Source of the DNA: an uncultured Clostridia bacterium
GTDB taxonomy: Bacteria > Bacillota > Clostridia > Oscillospirales > CAG-272
Direction: 5' to 3'
DNA length: 56,575 nt
Assembly: GCA_944391805.1 (NCBI GenBank)
Contig: CALXUY010000073.1
Location: forward strand, 1 to 56,575
Part shown: positions 1 through 8,536 of the stretch, piece after piece
Numbering within the stretch: the stretch's first letter is position 1
Layout of the letters: each line of letters opens with the position of its first letter
Translations under genes and position numbers: made by a program
Notes under the pieces: model-generated
Told to the model about the DNA's origin: nothing
What the model saw: only the letters and a program-made list of their open reading frames with translations
Database searches by the model: none

Positions 1-300
1 CACTTTTTCTCTGCAAGAAGAAGGCGCAGAGAAAAAGTTATCAAAAAGAGACGCCGAAAGGGATATTTCGCCGTCTGCGGACGGCGACGAGGGCTCCGCG
101 CCCTCGACCGCGCCGCCTTTTGAAAAAGGCGGGCGAAAACTTTAGCCAAACTGACGAAGGCCGTTGCTTTGGTCTGCAGTCTGAAGGGACTTTTCTCAAA
201 AAGTCCCTTAACCGGAGTTTGAGGCAGAGCCTCAAGGCCTTTTTTGCTCATATGATTATGAATTGCTATAACGGACGCATAAACATTTCGGAACAGAGAG
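1..300. repeat. Dispersed intergenic repeat, copy A (partial at window edge)
   Basis: No convincing gene lies here. The stretch is a mosaic of short hairpins shared with other gaps in the window: the GAGGGCTCCGCGCCCTC stem, an AAACTGACGAAGGCCG block, TTTGGTCTGCAGTCT, a GGGACTTTT/AAAAGTCCC hairpin near 195-215, a TTGAGGC/GCCTCAA hairpin, and the end ATTATGAATTGCTATAA just before proC. The same modules recur near 18.8-19.0 kb and 31.0-31.35 kb. It may insulate or terminate transcription; that role is inferred. Confidence 0.7.
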
Positions 301-310
301 GATATCGAAC

Positions 311-1117
311 ATGACATATACATTTGGCTTTCTTGGCTGCGGCAATATGGGGGGAGCGCTGGCACAGGCCGCCGCCAAGGCCATTCCGGCCGACCGCTTG
401 GCCGTCTGTGACGCCGACCCCTCCAAAACCGCGGAGCTGACCCGGCGCCGGCAGGCAACCGCGGCCGACGCGCAGACTGTTGCGCGCGAGAGTGAATATC
501 TGTTTCTTGCCGTCAAGCCGCAGGGGTTGGCCGCGCTGTTTGAACAGATCCGCCCGGTTCTGTCGGCCAGAACCGACGGGCTTGTACTGGTCAGCATGGC
601 GGCAGGCGTTTCGCTGGCGGATCTGCGCGCGCTTGCGGGCTTTGACTGCCCTGTCATCCGCATGATGCCGAACACGCCGGTCGGGGTGGGGCAGGGGATG
701 ATTCTGTACGCGGCAAACGAACAGGTCACATCTCCGATGCTCGAGGGCTTTCTCGGAGGGCTTTCCCATGCCGGGCGCTTCGATTGCATCCCCGAGCGTC
801 TGATCGACGCGGCAGGGGCGATTTCGGGCTGCGGCCCCGCCTTTGTCTACCTTTTTGCCGAGGCGCTGGCCGACGGAGGCGTGGCCTGCGGTCTGCCGCG
901 GGACAAAGCCCAGATGTATGCCGCGCAAACTCTGCGCGGCTCGGCGCAGATGCTGCTGGAATCCGGCAGACATCCGGGGCAGCTTAAGGACGCGGTGTGC
1001 AGCCCAGGCGGTACGACGATTGCGGGCGTGCGCGCGCTGGAGGATGCCGCCTTCCGCGCCTCTGCCATGAATGCGGTGCTTGCGGCATACGAGAAAACCG
1101 CCAAGCTCAAGCCCTGA
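311..1117 (+). CDS. proC: Pyrroline-5-carboxylate reductase
   Basis: Final step of proline synthesis in the cytosol: NAD(P)H reduction of 1-pyrroline-5-carboxylate to L-proline. The 268-residue product has the usual family length. The N-terminal Rossmann motif GFLGCGNMGGA lies at about residues 6-16, the segment VIRMMPNTPVGVGQGM is typical of the family, and the C-terminal dimerisation domain carries DAVCSPGGTTIAG. An AGAGAGGA ribosome binding site precedes the ATG. It stands alone after a dispersed repeat, with no proA or proB nearby. The call is secure from motifs and length. Confidence 0.96.
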   Translation: MTYTFGFLGCGNMGGALAQAAAKAIPADRLAVCDADPSKTAELTRRRQATAADAQTVARESEYLFLAVKPQGLAALFEQIRPVLSARTDGLVLVSMAAGVSLADLRALAGFDCPVIRMMPNTPVGVGQGMILYAANEQVTSPMLEGFLGGLSHAGRFDCIPERLIDAAGAISGCGPAFVYLFAEALADGGVACGLPRDKAQMYAAQTLRGSAQMLLESGRHPGQLKDAVCSPGGTTIAGVRALEDAAFRASAMNAVLAAYEKTAKLKP

Positions 1118-1273
1118 AAAACGGGTTGCCGCAGCGCTTTGCGATCAGAATGCTTTGGCGCAACTGTCGGAAAACCGACCTGTTCCGGTCCGTGTATGCG
1201 GCGGCTCCGGGTGGCCTCTAGATGATCCATTGCGCAGGGAGATTTGACAGGAAAACAGAAAGGAGAACCGACC

Positions 1274-2778
1274 ATGAAATTATCCCGTTGTAAGATTGCC
1301 GTTCTTTGTTGTTTGTTAATTGCCCCGATGCTGCTTGCTTCCTGCGCGCGGCGCGGGGCCGGTGAGGCGGAAACCGCCACGCAGCGCGCGGAATACACGG
1401 GCAACCGCACCGACCTGTGGGACGAAGAGAAAAACCCGCCCTATACCGGTGATGCGTGGGTGCCGCCCGGCGGCGACGAGCCGGAAAGCCCCGTGCCGGA
1501 TGAACCGGAGGAGCCGGAGCAGCCCGATGATCCGGGAGACCCGACGCCGGAGCTGCCGGATTTTGACAATGCCGAATTTGTCATACTGTCCTCCGCAGAC
1601 GGATTTTTTGTACCCGAGGACTGGTTGACTGAAAATGCCGGTATGGAAACGGGCGATGCGTTGCTATGGCGGCTGTTTGAGCGGAATACGGAGGTGGAGG
1701 ATACGCTGAATGTTTCGATCCGCATTACCAAAGCCAACGATTCCGGCATTCTGGATCTCGTCAGAAACAGTACGTTGGCGGGGAACGGTGGTTACCATAT
1801 GGTGTCGGCTCCGCTGAACGTGGCGTCCGCGCTGTCCGGGGAAGGCCTGTATATGAATCTGTACGAGCTTCCTGATCTGCAATTGAATCAGCCTTGGTGG
1901 AACCAGAACTTCATCGACAGTGCCGAGCTGAACGGCAAGCTGCCGATGGTGACCGGCGCCATCTCGCTCTCGCTTTATCGTGCTTCCTATATCACTTTAT
2001 TAAACATGGATTGCATTGAGGAGAATGAAATCGATTCCATTGTAGAGCGCGGCGAATGGACAATAGAGAAATATGAAGAATATTGCAGACTGTTTACCAA
2101 TTACTACTTTGCGGGGGCGGTTGGGTCAACCTATGCCGTTGCTGCCGGCTTCCGGCATGGACTTGGCGTGGAACTGACCGTGCGGGAGGCCGATGGCAAG
2201 GTTTTGTTGCGGAATTTAGAAGAAAAGACCCTTGCGGCAATGCTTTCGGAGCTATGTTATCAGAGTGAGTCGATGACGGTGGTATCCGATACCGACGAAG
2301 CGGTTAATCTGTTTTCCTCCCAGCCGATTGCGCTTCTGGTCGGCCGTGTGTGGGATGCGGAAAGGATATGGGATGATTATTTGGTCTTAAATTGCGGAAT
2401 TTTACCCATGCCCAAACTAGCAGCCAGACCGCGTACAGTACCGGCGCTTCGTTGACACACGGTACGGTTGCGGTGCCGGACTACAGAGATGCGCTGGATA
2501 CAGACATGGTTGGCGCCGTACTGGAAGAGCTCTGCGTTGTCAGCGAGGAGAAGGTACTTCCGATCTATTTTACCAAATATACCTCTCGCCAGGAGGACAT
2601 GGAACTGCTGAAGTCATTGCAGCAGATGCTCCGCTGGGATTTTATGGACGTATATTGCAGCCAATTCGGCAACAGTACCTATTGGGAGAATGCGTTCCGG
2701 CAGAACAGTTCAATTTCTTCCGTTTATGCTGCTGAACGATCACTGATGGAAGAGCGGTTGAACAAACTGCAATTCTGA
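1274..2778 (+). pseudogene. Substrate-binding-type lipoprotein, frameshifted (tandem copy 1)
   Basis: Reads as an extracellular solute-binding lipoprotein: signal peptide and lipobox LLASC, an acidic Pro/Glu/Asp-rich linker to about residue 105, then a binding domain with PWWNQNF and GILPMPK motifs shared with the other three homologues here. The frame breaks after ILPMPK near 2409. Compared with the intact neighbour at 2861, four bases are missing there, and the remaining C-terminal part continues in another frame to 2778. The start is the ATG at 1274 after AGAAAGGAG; the upstream TTG at 1244 is in frame but poorly placed. It could be a real pseudogene, a phase-variable gene, or an assembly error between near-identical paralogues. 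Confidence 0.8.
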
Positions 2779-2860
2779 TAGAGATATTGCGGGCAGGGAG
2801 CCAATCCGGCTTCTTCCTGCCCAGGGTGATTTGACAGGAAAACAGAAAGGAGAACCGACC

Positions 2861-4354
2861 ATGAAATTATCCCGCTGTAAGATTGCCGTTCTTTGTTGTT
2901 TGTTAATTGCCCCGATGCTGCTTGCTTCCTGCGCGCGGCGCGGGGCCGGTGAGGCGGAAACCACCACGCAGCGAGCGGAATACACGGGCAACCGCACCGA
3001 CCTTTGGGACGAAGAGAAAAACCCGCCCTATACCGGCGATGCGTGGGTGCCGCCCGGCGGCGACAATGAGCCGGAAAGCCCCGAGCCGGGTGAACCGGAG
3101 GAGCCGGAGCAGCCCGATGATCCGGGAGACCCGACGCCGGAGCTGCCGGATTTTGACAATGCCGAATTTGTCATACTGTCCTCCGCAGACGGATTTTTTG
3201 TACCCGAGGACTGGGTGGACACTGACAGTGAGATGGTGATGGACCCACTGTCACAGGCGTTGTTTGCGCGGAATATGGCGGTCGAGGTGACGCTGAACAT
3301 TGATTTCCAGATTGTGGTAACTCCCGGCTCCAACATTGTGAATATAGTGAAAAACAGTGTGCAGTCGGAAGTCGACCTCTACCATACGGTGTTGGCTCCG
3401 CTGAATACAGCGTCCGTGCTGGCTGGGGAAGGCCTGTATATGAATCTCTACGACCTGCCGTGGCTGGAGCCGGATGCGGAATGGTGGTGTCAGGGCTTTC
3501 TTGCAGCAGCCGAGCTGAACGGCAGTCTCCCAATGGCAACCGGCGCGCTGCTGCCTTCGCTTTACCGCGCGGCCTACGTTGTTTATTATAACCGGGAATA
3601 TTTTGGGGCGAACGAGCTGGCCGAGCTGGCCGAGCGCGGCGGGTGGACGATGGAAGCCTTTGACGAAATGGCAAGGACTTTGGGTGCTGCCGGTGCGGAG
3701 AATGTTGTTGGCTCCTCCTTCCGGCAGGGCTTCGGCGCGGAGCTGACCGTGCGCGAGACAGACGGCCATGTGACGCTGCGGGGACTGGATGAAAAAGCCT
3801 GTGATGCCATGAGCCTGCTCTCGGAGCTTTGGCGTCAGGGCGAGCCGGTCACGCTGGCGTCCAATCCCGACGATGCGGCCGGAATGTTTTCCTCCCGGCA
3901 GGCCGCGTTGCTGGTCGGCCGTGTGTATGATGCGGAAACGATCATCAAAGAGGGGAGAGTAAATTTCGGAATTTTACCCATGCCCAAATTCGACAGCAGC
4001 CAGACCGCGTACTACACCGGCGCTTCGTTGACACACGGTACGGTTGCGGTGCCGGCATACAAAAACGCGCCGGATCTGGATATGGTCGGCATTGTGCTCG
4101 AGACGCTCTGCGCTGCCAGTGAAGAAACCGTGCTCACGGAGTATTTTACCCGAACCGTCGGGCATCCGGAGGACATGGAACTGCTGGAGTCATTGCAGCA
4201 GATGCTCCGCTGGGATTTTATGGACGTGTATTGCAGCCAATTCGGCAACAGTACCTATTGGGAGAATGCCTTCCGGCAGGACAGGTCGCTTCAGTATGTG
4301 TATAATACCATGCGTGAGTTGATGCTGGTGCAGTTGAACGAGCTGCAATCCTGA
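2861..4354 (+). CDS. Extracellular solute-binding-type lipoprotein (tandem copy 2)
   Basis: Intact 497-residue paralogue of the preceding broken gene. It has a signal peptide, lipobox LLASC with the lipid-bearing Cys at about residue 23, a Pro/Glu/Asp linker to about residue 110, and an alpha/beta binding domain resembling family 1 (sugar-type) solute-binding proteins. Ribosome binding site and 5' leader are almost identical to copy 1. No ABC permease or ATPase for it lies nearby, so whether it imports, senses or merely binds ligand is open. A strong terminator follows at 4373-4404. Family resemblance is from overall pattern, so the ligand is unknown. Confidence 0.8.
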   Translation: MKLSRCKIAVLCCLLIAPMLLASCARRGAGEAETTTQRAEYTGNRTDLWDEEKNPPYTGDAWVPPGGDNEPESPEPGEPEEPEQPDDPGDPTPELPDFDNAEFVILSSADGFFVPEDWVDTDSEMVMDPLSQALFARNMAVEVTLNIDFQIVVTPGSNIVNIVKNSVQSEVDLYHTVLAPLNTASVLAGEGLYMNLYDLPWLEPDAEWWCQGFLAAAELNGSLPMATGALLPSLYRAAYVVYYNREYFGANELAELAERGGWTMEAFDEMARTLGAAGAENVVGSSFRQGFGAELTVRETDGHVTLRGLDEKACDAMSLLSELWRQGEPVTLASNPDDAAGMFSSRQAALLVGRVYDAETIIKEGRVNFGILPMPKFDSSQTAYYTGASLTHGTVAVPAYKNAPDLDMVGIVLETLCAASEETVLTEYFTRTVGHPEDMELLESLQQMLRWDFMDVYCSQFGNSTYWENAFRQDRSLQYVYNTMRELMLVQLNELQS

Positions 4355-4372
4355 CCGGCGAAGATATGACGG

Positions 4373-4404
4373 GGGAGGGAGCCAATCCGGCTCCCTCCCT
4401 TTTT
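4373..4404 (+). terminator. Rho-independent terminator after the lipoprotein pair
   Basis: An 11-bp perfect stem (GGGAGGGAGCC, positions 4373-4383, with 4389-4399), a 5-base loop and five or more T residues. It ends the lipoprotein transcription unit. Confidence 0.92.
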
Positions 4405-4406
4405 GT

Positions 4407-4461
4407 CATGAAAGAGCGGACGCGCACTCCTGTGTTCGGAGTGCGCGTCCGCTCTTTCATG
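4407..4461. repeat. 24-bp perfect inverted repeat between convergent genes
   Basis: Arms at 4407-4430 and 4438-4461 are perfect complements around a 7-base loop. It lies between the lipoprotein terminator and the 3' end of the minus-strand DUF47 gene. It lacks a T-run, so it may stabilise the 3' end of the pit transcript or act as a recombination or protein-binding site. Confidence 0.85.
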
Positions 4462-4591
4462 ATGCTTCTGCCGCTGACTGCCCGGAAAGCAGGGGGCATG
4501 GGACAGGTGTTCCCGCAGGACAAAGCCTCGGGCGCTTGCGGGAACCGGGAGCGGGCACATCGGCCGCACGGTGTACGTCATTCCCCCGCGG

Positions 4592-5212
4592 TCAGGTGTT
4601 TTTAATGATGATCTGATCGATCACGTCGGCCGCGTGCTCGCAGAGGTCGCAACAGTGCTCCAGACTGTCGTAAATTTCCTTTGCGCCGATCAGGGCTTTG
4701 CAGTCGGTTTCGGTGCGGAACAGGGTGTGGATGGCCTCGGTGTAAACCGCGTCCGCCTCACTTTCAATGGTGTTGACCTCAATGAGCTGCTCCCGCAGCT
4801 TTTCCGGCTTTTTGAAGTTTTTCAGCTCGCCGCCGGCGGCGTGCAGCGCCTTGACGCAGCGGTTGACATGGCTGGAAATGGCGGGAGCCGCTTCCGGAAT
4901 CCGACGGATGCAGAACATATACAGCTCCATTACCACCTCGTCCAACGCATCCGTGATGTCGTCGATGATCTGTACCAGCCGCAGAATGTCCTCCTGGTCG
5001 ATCGGCGTGATGAATTCGGCCGACAGGCGGGTCAGAATGTCGTGGTGCACGTCGTCGGCCATATGCTCGATTTCGTGCATTCTTTCCTTATATTCCTGAA
5101 TATTATTCTCGTCTGCATGATGCAGAATTTCCTCCAGCAGCTCCGAGGCCTGTACACAAAAACCGATCTGCTGCTCCAAAAGCTGAAAGTAGTCGTTCTT
5201 TTTCTTTGCCAT
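4592..5212 (-). CDS. DUF47 (PhoU-like) phosphate transport accessory protein
   Basis: The 206-residue helical protein starts MAKKKNDYFQLLEQQ and has the DUF47 pattern: repeated E-x-x-A-D motifs (EHMADDVHHDI near residue 50, ESEADAVY, EHAADVIDQII at the C-terminus). These acidic helices bind metal in PhoU-like bundles. DUF47 genes usually sit beside pit transporters and are thought to regulate them. Here it follows pit by 33 bp on the same strand, so the two form an operon. The start follows a GGAAA site. Confidence 0.92.
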   Translation of the reverse strand: MAKKKNDYFQLLEQQIGFCVQASELLEEILHHADENNIQEYKERMHEIEHMADDVHHDILTRLSAEFITPIDQEDILRLVQIIDDITDALDEVVMELYMFCIRRIPEAAPAISSHVNRCVKALHAAGGELKNFKKPEKLREQLIEVNTIESEADAVYTEAIHTLFRTETDCKALIGAKEIYDSLEHCCDLCEHAADVIDQIIIKNT

Positions 5213-5245
5213 ATTTCCCGTTTCCTTTCCAATTCATTGGTGCTG

Positions 5246-6295
5246 TTATGCAAAAAGCAGCAAAAACAGCTTGGCCATCAAAAAACCGAGTAAGCCGCAC
5301 CCCGGAAAGGTGCAGATCCAGGTGAGGATCAGGTCCTTGACCACCGCCCAGTTGACATTGCGCAGCCGTTTTGCGGCTCCCACTCCCATAATGGCGGTTG
5401 TTTTGGTGTGCGTGGTGCTGACAGGGATGCCGGTCAGGGAGGAGAGAAGCAGGCAGAGCGCGGCCGAGAGGTCAGCCGCAAAGCCCTGATAGGGCTTGAG
5501 CTTTACCATATCCATGCCGACCGATTTGATGATGCGGTACCCGCCGATCGAGGTGCCCAGCCCCATCACCACCGAGCACAGAATCATCAGCCAGATCGGG
5601 ACGACAAAGTCGGTCATTTCGGAATGCCCGCCCGAGAGCGCGGCTCCCAGAAGGAACACCGCCATAAATTTCTGTCCGTCCTGCGCGCCATGCATAAATG
5701 CCATTGCGGCTCCGCCGGCAACCTGCGCCCCGCCAAAAAAGCGCTCGCACTTCATGCGGTTCTGGTTTCGGAAGAGCAGCACGGTGAGCTTGGAGGTGAC
5801 AAAGCCCAGCCCGAAGCCCAGCAGCGTGGAGAGCAGCAGTCCGTACAATACCTTCACCCATTCGGAGCCGTTGATGCCCGAAAAATTGTTCTGAATGGCC
5901 ACGGCTGCGCCGGAAAGCCCTGCGATGAGCGCGTGGCTCTCGCTGGTGGGAATGCCGAAGTACCACGCGGCGGTTGCCCACAGGACAATGGCCGCCATCG
6001 CGGCGCACAGTGCAATCAGGGAGGCCTGCGCGTCTCCGCCAAAGTCCACCATGTTGTAAATGGTCATGGCGACCGAGGCGTTGATGGAGGTCATCACAAA
6101 CACACCCAAAAAATTGAAGATTGCCGCCATCACAATCGCTTTCCGCACGCCGATGGCCCGCGTGGAGACACAGGTTGCAATCGCATTCGGGGCGTCCGTC
6201 CAGCCGTTGACAAGGATGACGCCAAGCGTCAGAAGTGTGGAAACCAGCAGCATTGGATTTTGCAGCATTTGCTGTACAAAATCGATTAAAGACAT
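5246..6295 (-). CDS. pit: Inorganic phosphate transporter, Pit family
   Basis: A 349-residue polytopic membrane protein that would take up phosphate (probably as metal phosphate) by cation symport. The PiT signature appears twice: VNGWTDAPNAIAT near residue 26 and GIPVSTTHTKTTAIMGVG near the C-terminus, with GIPTSESHALIAGL in the middle. The start is the ATG at 6295 after CGAGG; an in-frame ATG at 6334 adds 13 unlikely residues. At about 350 residues it matches the short bacterial PiT class. It is first in an operon with DUF47, with a promoter at 6395-6423. Confidence 0.94.
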   Translation of the reverse strand: MSLIDFVQQMLQNPMLLVSTLLTLGVILVNGWTDAPNAIATCVSTRAIGVRKAIVMAAIFNFLGVFVMTSINASVAMTIYNMVDFGGDAQASLIALCAAMAAIVLWATAAWYFGIPTSESHALIAGLSGAAVAIQNNFSGINGSEWVKVLYGLLLSTLLGFGLGFVTSKLTVLLFRNQNRMKCERFFGGAQVAGGAAMAFMHGAQDGQKFMAVFLLGAALSGGHSEMTDFVVPIWLMILCSVVMGLGTSIGGYRIIKSVGMDMVKLKPYQGFAADLSAALCLLLSSLTGIPVSTTHTKTTAIMGVGAAKRLRNVNWAVVKDLILTWICTFPGCGLLGFLMAKLFLLLFA

Positions 6296-6394
6296 ATTCA
6301 CTACCTCGTTTTCTCTGGATTGCATCCCCCACATGAGGCGGCGAGAGCCCGGATCCGGCGGCGATGCTGCAAAGCAATTCGCAAATTCGATCTT

Positions 6395-6423
6395 ATTTTA
6401 ACACAAAAAGCGGCTTTTGTCTA
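6395..6423 (-). promoter_or_regulatory. Sigma-A promoter for pit-DUF47
   Basis: On the minus strand, TAGACA (6423-6418) and TAAAAT (6400-6395) are separated by 17 bp, about 100 bp upstream of the pit start. No clear Pho box was recognised. Confidence 0.6.
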
Positions 6424-6587
6424 CTGTTTGTTTTGATGGAATGTGCCAATTGTCCATTCGCTTTTTCATTCAAAATATCATATAATGGAAGTATCCATCA
6501 TATAAGATGGTAAACAGGCTATGCTGCACAGAGAGCACAGGGCTTCCACTCCGGCCACTTCCGCCGGTCGGAGGCGCCGCATGCTGA

Positions 6588-6752
6588 AAGGATGACGCTG
6601 AATGCCCGTTTTGTTCAGATTGTCCAAAAATAAATTCCGAAATCGTCATATTTGACATGGACAGGCAGCAATATTACCCGTATGCGGAGGCGGAATCGCC
6701 AGTGACCGATGTGCAAAATAACCAATTTATTTTTGCGCTGTGGCATGATTGA
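6588..6752 (+). other. Open stretch without a start codon, possible gene fragment
   Basis: The gap 6424-6995 has no full gene. An open frame from just after a stop at 6587 to a TGA at 6752 encodes a Cys-containing start (ECPFCSDCPKIN) and a plausible tail ending FIFALWHD, but has no ATG until 6657 and no ribosome binding site. It may be a decayed gene end or chance. A TATAAT at 6481 lacks a good -35 box. Confidence 0.25.
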
Positions 6753-6800
6753 TGACGGCGTCGACACAATTTTACAAAATCCACAGATTCGTAATATAAT

Positions 6801-6829
6801 TTGACAATTGCTCCGTCAAAGAGTATAAT
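6801..6829 (+). promoter_or_regulatory. Sigma-A promoter for cassette A
   Basis: TTGACA at 6801-6806 and TATAAT at 6824-6829 with a 17-bp spacer match the consensus exactly. The start of the lipoprotein gene is about 160 bp downstream, leaving a long leader. It probably drives the block 6996-13930. Confidence 0.88.
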
Positions 6830-6995
6830 AAAACAACCAATATTTTCAAGGCATTTGCGGCACTGACGGGTGCTGACCGGGTGTGAAACATTGAAATCCA
6901 GACATAAAACCGGCCGGGAAGGGAGGGACGGATGTGCGGCGGTGTGCGGATTTGATGTCACAAATATATCATTGAAAGAGAGGAGATTTTCAAAA

Positions 6996-8507
6996 ATGAA
7001 GCATACAAGCCTTCCGGTGCGGATTGCGCTCTGCCTGCTGTCCATGGCTTTTCTGCTGGCGGCCTTTGCCGGATGCAAAAACAACGCGGATGATCCGGCG
7101 AATACCACGCCGCCAAGCGGGGACAACACGGGGAGTGACGATGGGCAGGAATATGACAAAAACGGGTATCTGAAGGATACGCTCCCGGGCGATCTTAATT
7201 TCAGCAACCAAACGGTTCGCATTCTCGGCTGGAACAGCGAGGTGGTGGAATTTGACGTCGAGTCGCTCAACGGCGTGACGATCGACGAGGCAATCTGGCA
7301 CCGAAACGACACGGTTTCCACCCGGCTTGGCGTCGATCTGGATTTTGTCATTACCAACGGCAGCGTCGCTTACATCAACGACTATAAGCAGGTGGTGCAG
7401 AATGCGATTATGGGCGGTATGCCCTATGACCTGCTGGCCGCGCACACCCGCAGCATTGCCATTTGTGCCTCGGGCGGGCTGCTCACCGATCTGAACAACA
7501 TCGAGGGCAGCTATCTGGATTTCTCCAAGCCCTGGTGGAACCAGAACATTGTTGAAAAAACCATGCTGGGGAACTCTCTTTTCTTTATGACCGGCGACAT
7601 TGCTCCCAGCTTTGTGCAGATGATCTACTGCGTCTATTTCAACGCGGATATGCTGCGCGACCGGGGCATCGAATCCCCCTATGACTTGGTGGAGAGCAAC
7701 GAGTGGACGCTGGAAAATATGATGTCCATGACGATCAACTTTTATCAGGATCTCAACCAGAATTTTGCGGTGGATCTGAACGACAATATCCCGCTGGTCG
7801 GACAATATTATGACTGGCCCGCCTTCCTGCACGGCTGCGGAGTGGAGATGGTGGTGCGCAATGAATCCGGCGACCTTGTGATCTCTCCCGACCTCAAGGG
7901 GGAGAAGGGAATCAATCTGATGGACGATATGCTGGATTGGGTGATTCTGGACAACTGCTATGTCGCAACCGATGACAACATTACCCAGCATTTCCTTGGG
8001 GAAAAGTCCATGTTCATGATCACACAGTCCGGCCGCGCCGCCATGAGCTTTGATAAAGTCACCTTCGAGTACGGCTGTGTGCCCATGCCCAAATACGATT
8101 CCACGCAGGAGAACTACATCTCCACCTCCCGGCAGCCCACTACACTCTGGGCCATGTCGCGTGACATTCCGACTGACCGGCTGGGGATGGTAACTGCCAC
8201 CATGGAGTGCCTGGCCAGCGAGGGCTACCGGCAGGTCACGCCAGCCGTATTTGAAACCGTGATGCAGTACCAGACCAGCGCCAGCCCTGAAATGGCCAAA
8301 ATGCTGGAGCTGATCCGCGATACCGCGTGGTTTGATTTCGGGCGGATCTACTCCTCCGATCTGAGCTCCAACGGTGTGATGTGCGACCAGCCCGGCATTT
8401 ATCTGCGGGATCATAAACGGTGGGAGAACTATATTAACACCGTTATGCCCACCATTGAGGGGCAGTTGGCCGAGCTGAGCGATGAGCTGCTCTCGCTGAT
8501 CAACTGA
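6996..8507 (+). CDS. Extracellular solute-binding-type lipoprotein (cassette A)
   Basis: A 503-residue lipoprotein with signal peptide and lipobox AFAGC (Cys at about residue 26), a short Asn/Gly/Asp linker, and a binding domain with KPWWNQN and YGCVPMPKYDS motifs shared with the genes at 1274, 2861 and 44439. It resembles family 1 solute-binding proteins, but no permease is present. The start is the ATG at 6996 after GAGAGGAG; an upstream in-frame start at 6870 would destroy the signal peptide. The next gene begins 29 bp later, so the two are co-transcribed. Ligand unknown; a glycan fragment is a guess from the neighbours. Confidence 0.83.
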   Translation: MKHTSLPVRIALCLLSMAFLLAAFAGCKNNADDPANTTPPSGDNTGSDDGQEYDKNGYLKDTLPGDLNFSNQTVRILGWNSEVVEFDVESLNGVTIDEAIWHRNDTVSTRLGVDLDFVITNGSVAYINDYKQVVQNAIMGGMPYDLLAAHTRSIAICASGGLLTDLNNIEGSYLDFSKPWWNQNIVEKTMLGNSLFFMTGDIAPSFVQMIYCVYFNADMLRDRGIESPYDLVESNEWTLENMMSMTINFYQDLNQNFAVDLNDNIPLVGQYYDWPAFLHGCGVEMVVRNESGDLVISPDLKGEKGINLMDDMLDWVILDNCYVATDDNITQHFLGEKSMFMITQSGRAAMSFDKVTFEYGCVPMPKYDSTQENYISTSRQPTTLWAMSRDIPTDRLGMVTATMECLASEGYRQVTPAVFETVMQYQTSASPEMAKMLELIRDTAWFDFGRIYSSDLSSNGVMCDQPGIYLRDHKRWENYINTVMPTIEGQLAELSDELLSLIN

Positions 8508-8536
8508 AACGACACAGAAATGAAAGGAGCCTTGCA

